From: CAUZFZ01 sp964431285
Lineage (GTDB): Bacteria > Planctomycetota > Planctomycetia > Planctomycetales > Planctomycetaceae
DNA length: 13,499 nucleotides
Reading direction: 5' to 3'
Assembly: GCA_964431285.1 (NCBI GenBank)
Contig: CAYSJO010000037.1
Coordinates: 1 to 13,499 of the forward strand
Under the pieces are notes generated by a model that was given only the letters and a program-made list of their open reading frames with translations, did not search any database and was not told the origin of the DNA. Below, in pieces: positions 6,626 through 13,141 of the stretch. Numbering within the stretch: position 1 is the stretch's first letter; every line of letters starts with the position of its first letter. The translations under genes were made by a program, and so were the position numbers.

Positions 6626-7192
6626 ATGTTCGACTCTTTGCGGGGACATTTCCTGATCGCGGGCACACATCTGCGTGATGGAAACTTCTATAAGGCCGTT
6701 GTGCTGATGCTGGAGCACAACGCAGAAGGTGCGATGGGACTGGTCCTGAACCGCCCGATGGACGCCAATGTGTCCGAGGCACTGTCCAGTCAGTTCGAGA
6801 TGCCCGCGTCCGACGCCGTGTTGTTCAACGGCGGCCCCGTCGAAACCAATGCCCTGCTGATCCTGCACAACTCGATCGACTACGACCAGGAGCATGAACC
6901 GATCGTGCCTGGTGTGTTCGTGGGGACCAGTCCGGACGTATTCGACAAGGTCGCTGCGTGCATCGCCGATCCAGACAGCGAGTTTCGCTTCCGCATCTAT
7001 GCGGGCTATTCCGGTTGGGGCGAAGGGCAACTGGAACAGGAATTGGCTCGCGGCGACTGGTTCGCGCTGTCGGCCGAGTCCGACACTGTCTTCCGGGACG
7101 ATCCGTATGAGATCTGGGAAGACGTCATGCATAAGTTTCATGAGCAGCACCGTATCCTGCCTGGACAGCCACCAGCTCCCGATCTCAACTGA
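6626..7192 (+). CDS. UPF0301 / AlgH (YqgE) family protein
   Basis: This 188-aa protein has the usual length for AlgH/YqgE. The family blocks appear in order: GHFLIAGTHLRDGNFYKAVV, EHNAEGAMGLVLNRP, LFNGGPVE, and near the C-terminus YSGWGEGQLEQELARGDWF. It is expected to be cytosolic. The biochemical role is unsettled; in Pseudomonas AlgH was linked genetically to alginate regulation, but no mechanism is established that could be transferred here. It starts 9 bp after the PIG-L stop and its stop is 12 bp before the Fur-like gene, so the three are probably one operon. The ATG has no strong Shine-Dalgarno, consistent with translation coupled to the upstream gene. Confidence 0.95.
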   Translation: MFDSLRGHFLIAGTHLRDGNFYKAVVLMLEHNAEGAMGLVLNRPMDANVSEALSSQFEMPASDAVLFNGGPVETNALLILHNSIDYDQEHEPIVPGVFVGTSPDVFDKVAACIADPDSEFRFRIYAGYSGWGEGQLEQELARGDWFALSAESDTVFRDDPYEIWEDVMHKFHEQHRILPGQPPAPDLN

Positions 7193-7204
7193 CTGGGCGG
7201 TGCA

Positions 7205-7624
7205 ATGCCGACTCCGCTTGAACAGTTCGCCCAGTTTCTTCGCGACAAGGGCCAGAGGCTGACACCTGAGCGGGAGATCGTCGTCCTCATCGCACTCTCA
7301 ATCGACACACCTTTTGATGCAGATCGCGTCATCGAGGCAATCCTCTCGACCACGGTCCCTTGCCGGGTGAGTCGATCGACGGTGTACCGTACACTCACGT
7401 CGCTTGAAGAGTGCGGGCTCATTCACCGCAACCCAGGTGGTGAGGGTTACATCCGGTCTCTCACGCATGTGGGGGAGCCCCTGTCGGTTGCGGCTGATTG
7501 TCTGGGGGACGACGCAGGCGTCATGTCATCAGAAGCTTGCACTCGGGCACACGGCAACCTGATTGCGGGCACATGCCCGTGGTGTAACCGTGGAATCATC
7601 AATGGTGTGGTCGAGGAAAGATGA
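7205..7624 (+). CDS. Fur-like winged-helix protein with a C-terminal CPWC motif
   Basis: Residues 1-83 of 139 match the Fur/Zur/PerR DNA-binding domain: FLRDKGQRLTPERE leads into helices and the recognition helix VSRSTVYRTLTSLEECGLI at 55-73. The expected dimerisation and metal domain (HHDHLIC and the paired CxxC motifs) is missing. After residue ~90 there is a short linker and the ending AGTCPWCNRGIINGV, with one C124-P-W-C127 pair. It may bind DNA without classic metal sensing, or use the CPWC pair for zinc or a thiol switch. It is the last gene of the PIG-L/AlgH cluster. No canonical Fur box (alternating GATAAT) is evident upstream. Confidence 0.82.
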   Translation: MPTPLEQFAQFLRDKGQRLTPEREIVVLIALSIDTPFDADRVIEAILSTTVPCRVSRSTVYRTLTSLEECGLIHRNPGGEGYIRSLTHVGEPLSVAADCLGDDAGVMSSEACTRAHGNLIAGTCPWCNRGIINGVVEER

Positions 7625-7926
7625 GCCCGACGATTGCTCTGGAACAAACTGAATTAGCGGCCATCCGCCCGGTACACGCTCCCCTAGGGGCAAAACACGA
7701 CGGGATCACCAGCGAGCACAACGGATCGCTGAAAGTCTCCCAGCGAGCGGGCAGACGTCCATTCGAAAGAAGTTTCGGCTCACGGGATGGACAGTCAGAC
7801 GATCCAGGAACGTATCGTTCATTTGCTCTGACGGTCGCCGCTGGACGATACAATCGAAAGGATATCTCGGTACGGTTTCTTTGGCATTTGCTCTTTGATA
7901 CCTTCCCGCCGCTGACGCTGATTTGA
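7621..7926 (+). CDS. Doubtful small ORF overlapping the end of the Fur-like gene
   Basis: An ATG shares the ATGA overlap with the Fur-like stop codon, a layout typical of coupled genes, and 101 codons stay open. The residues (MSPTIALEQTELAAIRPVHA onward) show no domain, signal peptide or membrane segment that I recognise, and the composition is not convincingly protein-like. It may be a real small coupled gene, a decayed remnant, or chance. Confidence 0.2.
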   Translation: MSPTIALEQTELAAIRPVHAPLGAKHDGITSEHNGSLKVSQRAGRRPFERSFGSRDGQSDDPGTYRSFALTVAAGRYNRKDISVRFLWHLLFDTFPPLTLI

Positions 7927-8032
7927 TTCGTTCCGCAACGTCGATAAGCGAGTCGCTGGCGGGCAGGTGTGGACTCGGGTGCCGTGGGCATTTGTGTCAA
8001 ATCGCTCTGAAGCCCACACACGCGACGCTTAG
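7625..8032. other. 408-bp stretch without a firm gene, upstream of the tRNA
   Basis: Apart from the doubtful small ORF it holds a 10-bp palindrome CCCCTAGGGG (7681-7690) and a small hairpin CGAAA-GAAG-TTTCG (7764-7777). Neither is followed by a T-tract. The tRNA promoter should lie just left of 8033, but I cannot point to a convincing -35/-10 pair. Confidence 0.4.
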
Positions 8033-8105
8033 GCCCCTATAGCTCAGTTGGCAGAGCATCGGATTCTTAATCCGCAGGTCGTAGGTTCAAATCCTACTGG
8101 GGGCA
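8033..8105 (+). tRNA. tRNA-Lys (anticodon CTT)
   Basis: The 73-nt cloverleaf folds fully: acceptor GCCCCTA/TGGGGGC, D stem GCTC/GAGC with AGTTGGCA loop, anticodon loop TTCTTAA, T stem GTAGG/CCTAC with loop TTCAAAT, and discriminator A at 8105. The anticodon at 8066-8068 is CTT, reading AAG lysine codons. The first anticodon-stem pair (T8059 with C8075) is a mismatch; the other four pair. The 3' CCA is not encoded and must be added by a nucleotidyltransferase. Confidence 0.96.
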
Positions 8106-8226
8106 CTTCTCAACCTGCTTGCTGCAGCACGTCAGTTGGGGCACACCAGCAGGTCAGCTCGCTTGGCACCAACGCTGCGTGCCACCAGTTGGGAATCCTA
8201 CCGCCACCATTGCCCGATTCGTGCAT

Positions 8227-8254
8227 TTGACAATCCACGAATCTCCAGCAGAAT
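8227..8254 (+). promoter_or_regulatory. Possible sigma-70-type promoter upstream of the membrane protein gene
   Basis: There is a perfect TTGACA at 8227-8232, then a 16-nt spacer and CAGAAT at 8249-8254 (4 of 6 matches to TATAAT). It faces the 8373 gene but the GC hairpin lies between them. Planctomycete promoters are poorly defined, so this is tentative. Confidence 0.3.
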
Positions 8255-8275
8255 TGCTTTGAGCACTGACAACCA

Positions 8276-8296
8276 CACCCCGGCCTGGCCGGGGTG
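8276..8296 (+). terminator. Strong GC-rich hairpin in the membrane protein leader
   Basis: CACCCCGGCC at 8276-8285 is the exact reverse complement of GGCCGGGGTG at 8287-8296, a near-continuous 20-bp palindrome with a one-base centre. This is the most stable inverted repeat in the window. It may terminate tRNA-side transcription, although no T-tract follows, or act as a leader hairpin for the gene at 8373. Confidence 0.5.
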
Positions 8297-8372
8297 GTGA
8301 TCGGTCACTGGACGATTGGCGTTACCGATTTTGAGCCTGCCCGTCATTGCGCCCGCTTAACTACCAGAAGAC

Positions 8373-9569
8373 GTGCCCGTGACCAATCGAGTCATCCGCC
8401 CTGCAATCGTGACTCCGTTTCTCGATTCATTGATGTGCGGCGGCCTGTCCATCCTGATGTGCGGCGGCCTGCTCACGTACGGATTCGTGTGGCCTGAATC
8501 GTATGATGGACTGGATTCAGACACCATCTCTTCGTGGAAGGTGACCCTTCTTCTGGTCGCCCTGATCAATTATCCCCACTTCGTTGCCTCGTACCGTTTG
8601 CTCTATTCCTCCCGAGAGAACATGAAGAGATTCCCCTGGGCCGCACTCTACGTTCCCGGGTTGCTGATTGTTCTTGCGGTAGTCGCCAACTCACTGCTTA
8701 TGGTCGGTGACAGAATGGGTGGGGGTGCAGACCGCTTCGCGGAGGTGATGGGGACGAACGGTCCCGCCGAGGCGATTTTGAATAACACTTGCTGGGCAAT
8801 CGGGTCCGGGATCGATACCGCACTTATTGCCGTTTCCATCATTTATCTTGCCTGGCACTACAACGGCCAGGCATGGGGGATGACGGCTTCATTTGCCTAT
8901 ATTGGGGGCGTACGCTTCGACGCGACGGAGCGGCGGATGATTCGGGCCGCGTATCGTGCGATGCTCGGAACTCACGTGCTGTGGCTGGTGCCGGGATTCC
9001 TGTCGGACGTGGAACGAAATACCGGGATGGACGTAACGAGCATCAGGGTCAGTCTCGAAGCCATCTCATACATCTATTTCGCGATAGCAGCGCTGGTGAC
9101 CATTCCGAGCGGTCTGCTTGGTTTCCAGCGAGCCGCACGTCGGACAGGGAAACAGATTCCCTGGAGATCCGTGTTGCCCTGGGTTTCGATTTATTTCTGG
9201 TACCTGCTGCTGTATGTGCATGTGTACTTTTTCCTTGTTATTCAGCTCGCGCACGCGTTCCAGTACCTGAGTTTTCCACTGCGGGTCGATCTCAATCGGT
9301 ATGATCGTGCGGCTCCACACTCGGCCGCGATACGAGCGTGTCGTGTCACAATGGTCTATCTGTTGTTATTCGCTGGCGGTTTGATTCTCCTCTGGCTACC
9401 CGGCGAGCTTGAGTATTCTGGTTACCTGCCAAGCCGCGTGTTTTCAGTGGCGTCAACCATCAGCATCATCGTCAACATCCATCACTACTTCGTGGACGGC
9501 GCGATCTGGAAGATCAGCAACCCGGATGTCCGACGGGACTTGTTCTCGCACACCAGATATCGATCATGA
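8373..9569 (+). CDS. Polytopic membrane protein with conserved-looking His motifs, function unknown
   Basis: This 398-aa integral membrane protein from a GTG start (a second GTG at 8379 is possible) has about eight hydrophobic segments, near residues 22-39, 57-75, 91-111, 145-161, 195-210, 230-250, 268-290 and 326-342, plus 356-372. Histidines and aromatics sit at or in these segments: NYPHF (H69), WHYNGQAWG (H162), THVLW (H201), YVHVYFF (H283), LAHAFQYLSFP (H294) and IHHYFVDGAIWK (H370, H371). Clustered membrane His residues suggest metal or haem binding, but this is inference and I recognise no characterised family. The motif HHYFVDGAIWK recalls uncharacterised bacterial membrane proteins. 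The gene converges on the FMN/Fe-S gene with a 2-bp gap. The N-terminus carries a short in-frame duplication (LMCGGL twice). Confidence 0.8.
   Translation: MPVTNRVIRPAIVTPFLDSLMCGGLSILMCGGLLTYGFVWPESYDGLDSDTISSWKVTLLLVALINYPHFVASYRLLYSSRENMKRFPWAALYVPGLLIVLAVVANSLLMVGDRMGGGADRFAEVMGTNGPAEAILNNTCWAIGSGIDTALIAVSIIYLAWHYNGQAWGMTASFAYIGGVRFDATERRMIRAAYRAMLGTHVLWLVPGFLSDVERNTGMDVTSIRVSLEAISYIYFAIAALVTIPSGLLGFQRAARRTGKQIPWRSVLPWVSIYFWYLLLYVHVYFFLVIQLAHAFQYLSFPLRVDLNRYDRAAPHSAAIRACRVTMVYLLLFAGGLILLWLPGELEYSGYLPSRVFSVASTISIIVNIHHYFVDGAIWKISNPDVRRDLFSHTRYRS
8431..8471 (+). repeat. 17-bp direct repeat, 24-bp period, within the membrane protein gene
   Basis: TGATGTGCGGCGGCCTG occurs at 8431-8447 and 8455-8471. 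The 24-bp period keeps the reading frame and produces LMCGGL-SI-LMCGGL at the first membrane segment, consistent with a recent eight-codon tandem duplication. Confidence 0.8.
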
Positions 9570-9571
9570 CG

Positions 9572-11494
9572 TTAACCGGCAACGACGAATCCAACGGCGA
9601 CAACGGTCAGCAGCATCGCCGCTGCGTTGCGAATTGAGAGCCGGTCGCTGCGCCCGTGAAATCGCAGAAACTGCAGCAATGCTCCTGTCGGGCATCCGTA
9701 TCGGCAGTAGGCCATGGGAACCAACAGTGAGCCAGAAAGTCCCGCAATCGCGATCGTGGTCGCCGCAACTCCAGTCGTTCCGATGACCCACGCATCAAAG
9801 GGCTCCAGATGAACCAGACTGAGCGGCCAGCCGGTCAAGGGAATCACAACCACGACCAGCAGGATCAGAAAGGGCAGGACTGACAGCGTTCGGTGAACCT
9901 GCCGCAGCATATTCCATTGCCAGCGGATTCGATGAATGAGTAACTGCTGGACGGCTCCGTGTGGGCACACGTGCTGGCAGTATGGCTGTCGGCGACTCAA
10001 TATCGGCACGACAACAGCCGCAGCAGCGACAACAACAAGGCCCGGCGCCAGCCGCCACGGAATGCCGTTTTGAGCCCACCCGACGAGCACAGTCTGCGAA
10101 AGCAAGTCTCCATTCACAATACCCAGCAGGGCAATCACGGCGATTTGAAAATACCGCCGCGAAATTCCACGACGAAACGGACCCGGAAAGATCCCGGTCA
10201 CGACGATCAGGACTGAGGCAATTGTCCGCCAGGAAACATTGAGTCTCTGCCTAGGCGGAATTACTGCCAGATCAGCCTGTTTTGTTGCCATCCGATCCAG
10301 TTCGGCAGACCGGGCGACTGCGACGAGACCTTCCGCAACAGTCATGCTGGTCATTGTGGCTCCGGAAACGCCCTCAACCTGTTCCTCTTCCAGATCCAGG
10401 CTCGCAAGCTCTCCCAGTGTCTTGCCGTTAAAGAGGGTGAGAAAATAGTCGTCCTGGCGTACGTAACCAACGTAGTCGTTTCCCGGTACGTCGGGGTTTT
10501 CGTTATCGAACGAGTCGCGAAGTCGGAGGCCGAGCACGCGTCCGTGGTCGTCAAACACGATCAGCGTATCAGTTGGTCCCTGGTAGCCTGTAATACTGTC
10601 CGCGGTCGGTGACGTCCGCAGGACGCCTCCCTGACAGATGCCGTAGCGGTCGAGGACGTCGAACAGCCCTGCAACGTCTTCGGATGGCACAAGCGCGTCT
10701 CCCATGCCGTCAAAGAACTCACTGAGTTCCCCAATTGTCAGTTCGCCTGGAAACCGCAGCGAGGTCGGTCGATCGCCAGTCAGTCGCAGTGCAACGGACT
10801 CAGCAATGGCGAAACTGGTCAGCGTGGCACCGGAAACGGCATCAACCTGAGCCGATTTCGGGTTGGACAGGTGCGCCGCAAGTTCCTCCCGGGTCAGGCC
10901 CTTCCACGCTGCCATCAGACGCCCGTTGGCGAGGATCATGTCAAGGTGCTCGTCACGACTCCACAGAATCTCGGAGCCGACAACCTGATCGTCTTTGTCG
11001 AAAGCGAGCAACACGTTGGTCGGCCCGGAAAAACCGATAATCGAATCGGACTCAGGTGAGGTTTGCAGGACATAGCCAAGCGGCTCGCCACCAGCGTTCA
11101 GAATAAGCAGAGAGTTTCCTCGCGCTGGCTGGTCAGCGAGCGCGGTGGCTTCCGCGAAAAAACCCTGGACCTCAACGAGAGTGACCGTGGGTCGAATGTT
11201 CTCTGCCAGCGATTTCAGTTGCCGCTGATGGTGGATCCGGATCATCACCAGCGTTGTGACAAACATCGAGATCTGCGCCAGGTGCAGCAGAATCGCCCGA
11301 ACCTTGCGGCGCGGAATCGGTTTCGGCGGCTCACGAGAACCGATCAGCGGTGAATGACCGGCAACTGAAACTCGGACTTTGGCAAATGATCTTGGGAGTT
11401 GGGCATGCGGGACACGAGTCGCACAAAGACAGGGCCGTCGCATCCGTGTCAAGGGGACGGTTGCAGTCAGCCGAAGCTTCACACTGCTGAGCAC
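9572..11494 (-). CDS. NosR/PceC-like membrane flavoprotein: tandem FMN-binding domains plus CxxxCP Fe-S membrane module
   Basis: This 640-aa membrane redox protein probably moves electrons between the membrane or cytoplasm and extracytoplasmic flavins. One membrane segment lies at about 66-85. Two FMN-binding domains follow (about 100-240 and 250-395), ending in DAVSGATLTS and EGVSGATMTS. By the Dxx(S/T)GAT rule, FMN would attach covalently to T224 and T380, with Glu replacing the rule's Asp at 374. Membrane segments follow at about 423-440, 447-465, 481-499, 537-555, 569-590 and 622-640, with cluster motifs CQHVCPHGA (C506, C510) and CRYGCPTGA (C597, C601). Like PceC and unlike NosR it lacks a C-terminal ferredoxin domain. 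The start is uncertain: GTG 11494 has a poor ribosome site, and ATG 11443 (residue 18) is an alternative. No ApbE gene is in the window. Confidence 0.87.
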   Translation of the reverse strand: MLSSVKLRLTATVPLTRMRRPCLCATRVPHAQLPRSFAKVRVSVAGHSPLIGSREPPKPIPRRKVRAILLHLAQISMFVTTLVMIRIHHQRQLKSLAENIRPTVTLVEVQGFFAEATALADQPARGNSLLILNAGGEPLGYVLQTSPESDSIIGFSGPTNVLLAFDKDDQVVGSEILWSRDEHLDMILANGRLMAAWKGLTREELAAHLSNPKSAQVDAVSGATLTSFAIAESVALRLTGDRPTSLRFPGELTIGELSEFFDGMGDALVPSEDVAGLFDVLDRYGICQGGVLRTSPTADSITGYQGPTDTLIVFDDHGRVLGLRLRDSFDNENPDVPGNDYVGYVRQDDYFLTLFNGKTLGELASLDLEEEQVEGVSGATMTSMTVAEGLVAVARSAELDRMATKQADLAVIPPRQRLNVSWRTIASVLIVVTGIFPGPFRRGISRRYFQIAVIALLGIVNGDLLSQTVLVGWAQNGIPWRLAPGLVVVAAAAVVVPILSRRQPYCQHVCPHGAVQQLLIHRIRWQWNMLRQVHRTLSVLPFLILLVVVVIPLTGWPLSLVHLEPFDAWVIGTTGVAATTIAIAGLSGSLLVPMAYCRYGCPTGALLQFLRFHGRSDRLSIRNAAAMLLTVVAVGFVVAG

Positions 11495-11626
11495 GCGCTG
11501 GTGTAGTGACTCAGTTTTAGAAAACCTATGGGTGTGCAGGGGTGAATGAGGAGATTACGTTTCCTGAGTACCGACTTCGAAGCAGATTCGCGGCCGCCGT
11601 CGACACGAATCTCGCCCGGGATCAGG
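11495..11626. other. Intergenic region between two leftward genes
   Basis: It contains an inverted repeat AGATTCG (11584-11590) / CGAATCT (11606-11612) with a 15-nt GC-rich loop, placed just past the SMP-30-like stop and so a candidate terminator, and a small GTTTT/AAAAC hairpin near 11514-11525. The promoter of the FMN protein gene presumably lies here. Confidence 0.35.
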
Positions 11627-12682
11627 TCAGGATGAAGCACTCGGACGATACGCAGGCTTCCCCGGAATGGTCGTCCGGAAGCTCAACAGCTTTGTCCCGC
11701 AGGTCACGAACAATGTGTGGAAGTCTTTCCCTCCAAACGCGCAGTTAGTGATTGTGTCTTCGGGCGTCTCAGCAAATGCAATCAGTCGGCCCTGCGGCGA
11801 CACGACATGGATTCCAGGAGGTGTGTCGAGCGTTTCGCTGGTTTTGCGAGTCTTGTGCAGGCCGGCTGCCACGTACAGGTTGCCCTCTGCATCGATGCAC
11901 ATGCCATCGCCGCTACGTCCGGGGTAGAAGTTAATCAGTGTCCGACGATTGCTGACCGATCCGTCTTCGCTCAAGTCGTATGCGTAAATGCATCGGTTGT
12001 GATCGGCGTCGGGATGGGCCTCGATCAGATACAGCGTTTTGTTGTCCGGCGACGTGACGATTCCGTTGGGCATATGCACGTCGGGCCAGGCCAGTATCTG
12101 TGTGACTTTGCCGTCGGGATCGATGCGATAGACCGAGTTTACATTGCCTTTCTTCGGATCCATCGTACCGGGCCGTGACGTGAAATAGATGCGGTCCTTC
12201 CCATCCAGACACAAGTCATTCGGCGCTGCGAACGGAAACCTGTTGTACGAGTCGGCCAGCACGCGAATCTCACCCGTCTTCATGTTGGTCCGAGTAACAC
12301 GGCCGGCGCCTCCTTCACATGCCAGCAGGTCGCCACTCGGGTGAAAATACATTCCATTGGTCTTGTTTGACTCAGTCCGAAAAACGGACAGCTTGTCGCC
12401 GTCCCACTTGAGGATCTTCTCGGCTGGCACGTTGGTGAAATACAGATGGCCATGACCGTCACCGGCGGGGCCTTCGGTGAAGACCTTGCTGTCCTCGATC
12501 GTCGCCAGGACCTTCATCCCGCCCAGGTACTTCTCGGACTTCAGACCTGCATACTGGTCCGCAACTCCTGCCGCATGGGCGTGGTCGATGTGGGAAGCAG
12601 CCAGCAGCCCGCCGGCCGAGGCGGACATATAGGACAAGGCATCGCGACGGCTAATCCGAGACGAATCGTTCGAGGCAGTCAT
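11627..12682 (-). CDS. SMP-30/gluconolactonase/LRE-like protein with Tat signal peptide
   Basis: This 351-aa exported beta-propeller begins with a twin-arginine signal: SRRDALS with R12-R13, an Ala/Gly-rich core, and a likely cleavage after DHAHA near residue 37. The mature part follows the SMP-30/gluconolactonase plan, with candidate metal ligands E70 (FTEGPAG), N155 (FAAPNDLCLD), N206 (MPNGIV) and D259 (SGDGMCID). These match the Glu-Asn-Asn-Asp set of the family. Members hydrolyse sugar lactones or related esters; the substrate here is unknown. The ATG has a GGAG site 8 nt upstream. The C-terminus (PGKPAYRPSASS) appears complete. It diverges from the gene at 12836, and the next gene on its strand starts 132 bp away. 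Confidence 0.93.
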   Translation of the reverse strand: MTASNDSSRISRRDALSYMSASAGGLLAASHIDHAHAAGVADQYAGLKSEKYLGGMKVLATIEDSKVFTEGPAGDGHGHLYFTNVPAEKILKWDGDKLSVFRTESNKTNGMYFHPSGDLLACEGGAGRVTRTNMKTGEIRVLADSYNRFPFAAPNDLCLDGKDRIYFTSRPGTMDPKKGNVNSVYRIDPDGKVTQILAWPDVHMPNGIVTSPDNKTLYLIEAHPDADHNRCIYAYDLSEDGSVSNRRTLINFYPGRSGDGMCIDAEGNLYVAAGLHKTRKTSETLDTPPGIHVVSPQGRLIAFAETPEDTITNCAFGGKDFHTLFVTCGTKLLSFRTTIPGKPAYRPSASS

Positions 12683-12730
12683 GATCTGATCTCCGATGGC
12701 TGATCAAGGATGATGTCAGGTCGGCAGAAT

Positions 12731-12760
12731 AGTCCGCTCATTACCGATTGTCTGCGGACT
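12731..12760. promoter_or_regulatory. 7-bp inverted repeat in divergent promoter region
   Basis: AGTCCGC (12731-12737) and GCGGACT (12754-12760) form a perfect inverted repeat with a 16-nt AT-richer spacer. It lies in the 153-bp region between the divergent SMP-30-like gene and the anchored protein gene, a plausible operator position. The half-site centres are 23 bp apart, about two helical turns. Confidence 0.35.
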
Positions 12761-12835
12761 GCCTGCCCAGTCCCCCGACGCGCTGGTAGGCTTGCGATAA
12801 CTCATGTCAATGGTCGCTCGGGGAAACCCTGTCCG

Positions 12836-13141
12836 ATGCTTCGCCAGTTCAGCCCACTGACCCTGATCGCACTGCTCGCCTTTGTCTCATTGCTGGTGAT
12901 GTCGACCGTGCTGACGATCGTCGGGAATGTCGAAATCGACTCACTGATCAAACAGATTGAGGTCGTGGCCGAGACAACAATGGAAGACGGTTCGATTCTG
13001 TCGGTAAACAAAGTCACCTATGGAACCAGCCACCAACTGGATGTGCTCGTCCCGCGGTCGTCGATTGATCCGTTCGAGTCTCCGTTTCGTCGCCAGACGC
13101 CCGATACGCACACGTCGAAGGACAGAAGGACAGTGTCGTAA
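12836..13141 (+). CDS. Membrane-anchored protein of unknown function, 5' part of an apparently frameshifted gene
   Basis: From the ATG at 12836 the product begins MLRQFSP and then a long hydrophobic stretch (about residues 8-31), an uncleaved signal anchor or signal peptide. A soluble part follows (NVEIDSLIKQIEVVAETTM onward). GGGGA lies about 11 nt upstream. The frame is open further up to 12710, but the extra residues look non-coding and the anchor would then not be N-terminal. The frame stops at TAA 13139-13141, while a protein-like frame one base back opens at 13069 and runs to the window edge. The two probably form one gene broken by a single-base deletion or sequencing error. I recognise no family. 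Confidence 0.6.
   Translation: MLRQFSPLTLIALLAFVSLLVMSTVLTIVGNVEIDSLIKQIEVVAETTMEDGSILSVNKVTYGTSHQLDVLVPRSSIDPFESPFRRQTPDTHTSKDRRTVS

Larger units (their letters stand above)
8106..8372. other. 267-bp intergenic region between tRNA and membrane protein gene
   Basis: It contains a 7-bp inverted repeat (ACCTGCT 8113-8119, AGCAGGT 8148-8154), a possible promoter (TTGACA at 8227-8232, 16-nt spacer, CAGAAT at 8249-8254) and the strong GC hairpin at 8276-8296. No credible protein gene is seen. Confidence 0.4.

Noticed and set aside
7599..8021. A 140-codon minus-strand frame in the gene-poor stretch before the tRNA
   Set aside because: It overlaps the 3' end of the Fur-like gene, has low-complexity Arg/Ser/Pro-rich composition, and shows no start signal or motif.
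8048..8230. A 60-codon frame beginning inside the tRNA gene
   Set aside because: Its first ~18 codons are tRNA sequence (the familiar spurious RILNPQVVGSNPTGG-type translation), so it is an artefact.
11542..11748. A 68-codon plus-strand frame near the SMP-30-like 3' end
   Set aside because: It overlaps the SMP-30-like gene antisense and has no domain.
13097..13141. Programmed -1 ribosomal frameshift
   Set aside because: No X-XXY-YYZ heptamer is present in the overlap of the two frames, and no obvious pseudoknot follows; a plain indel is simpler.
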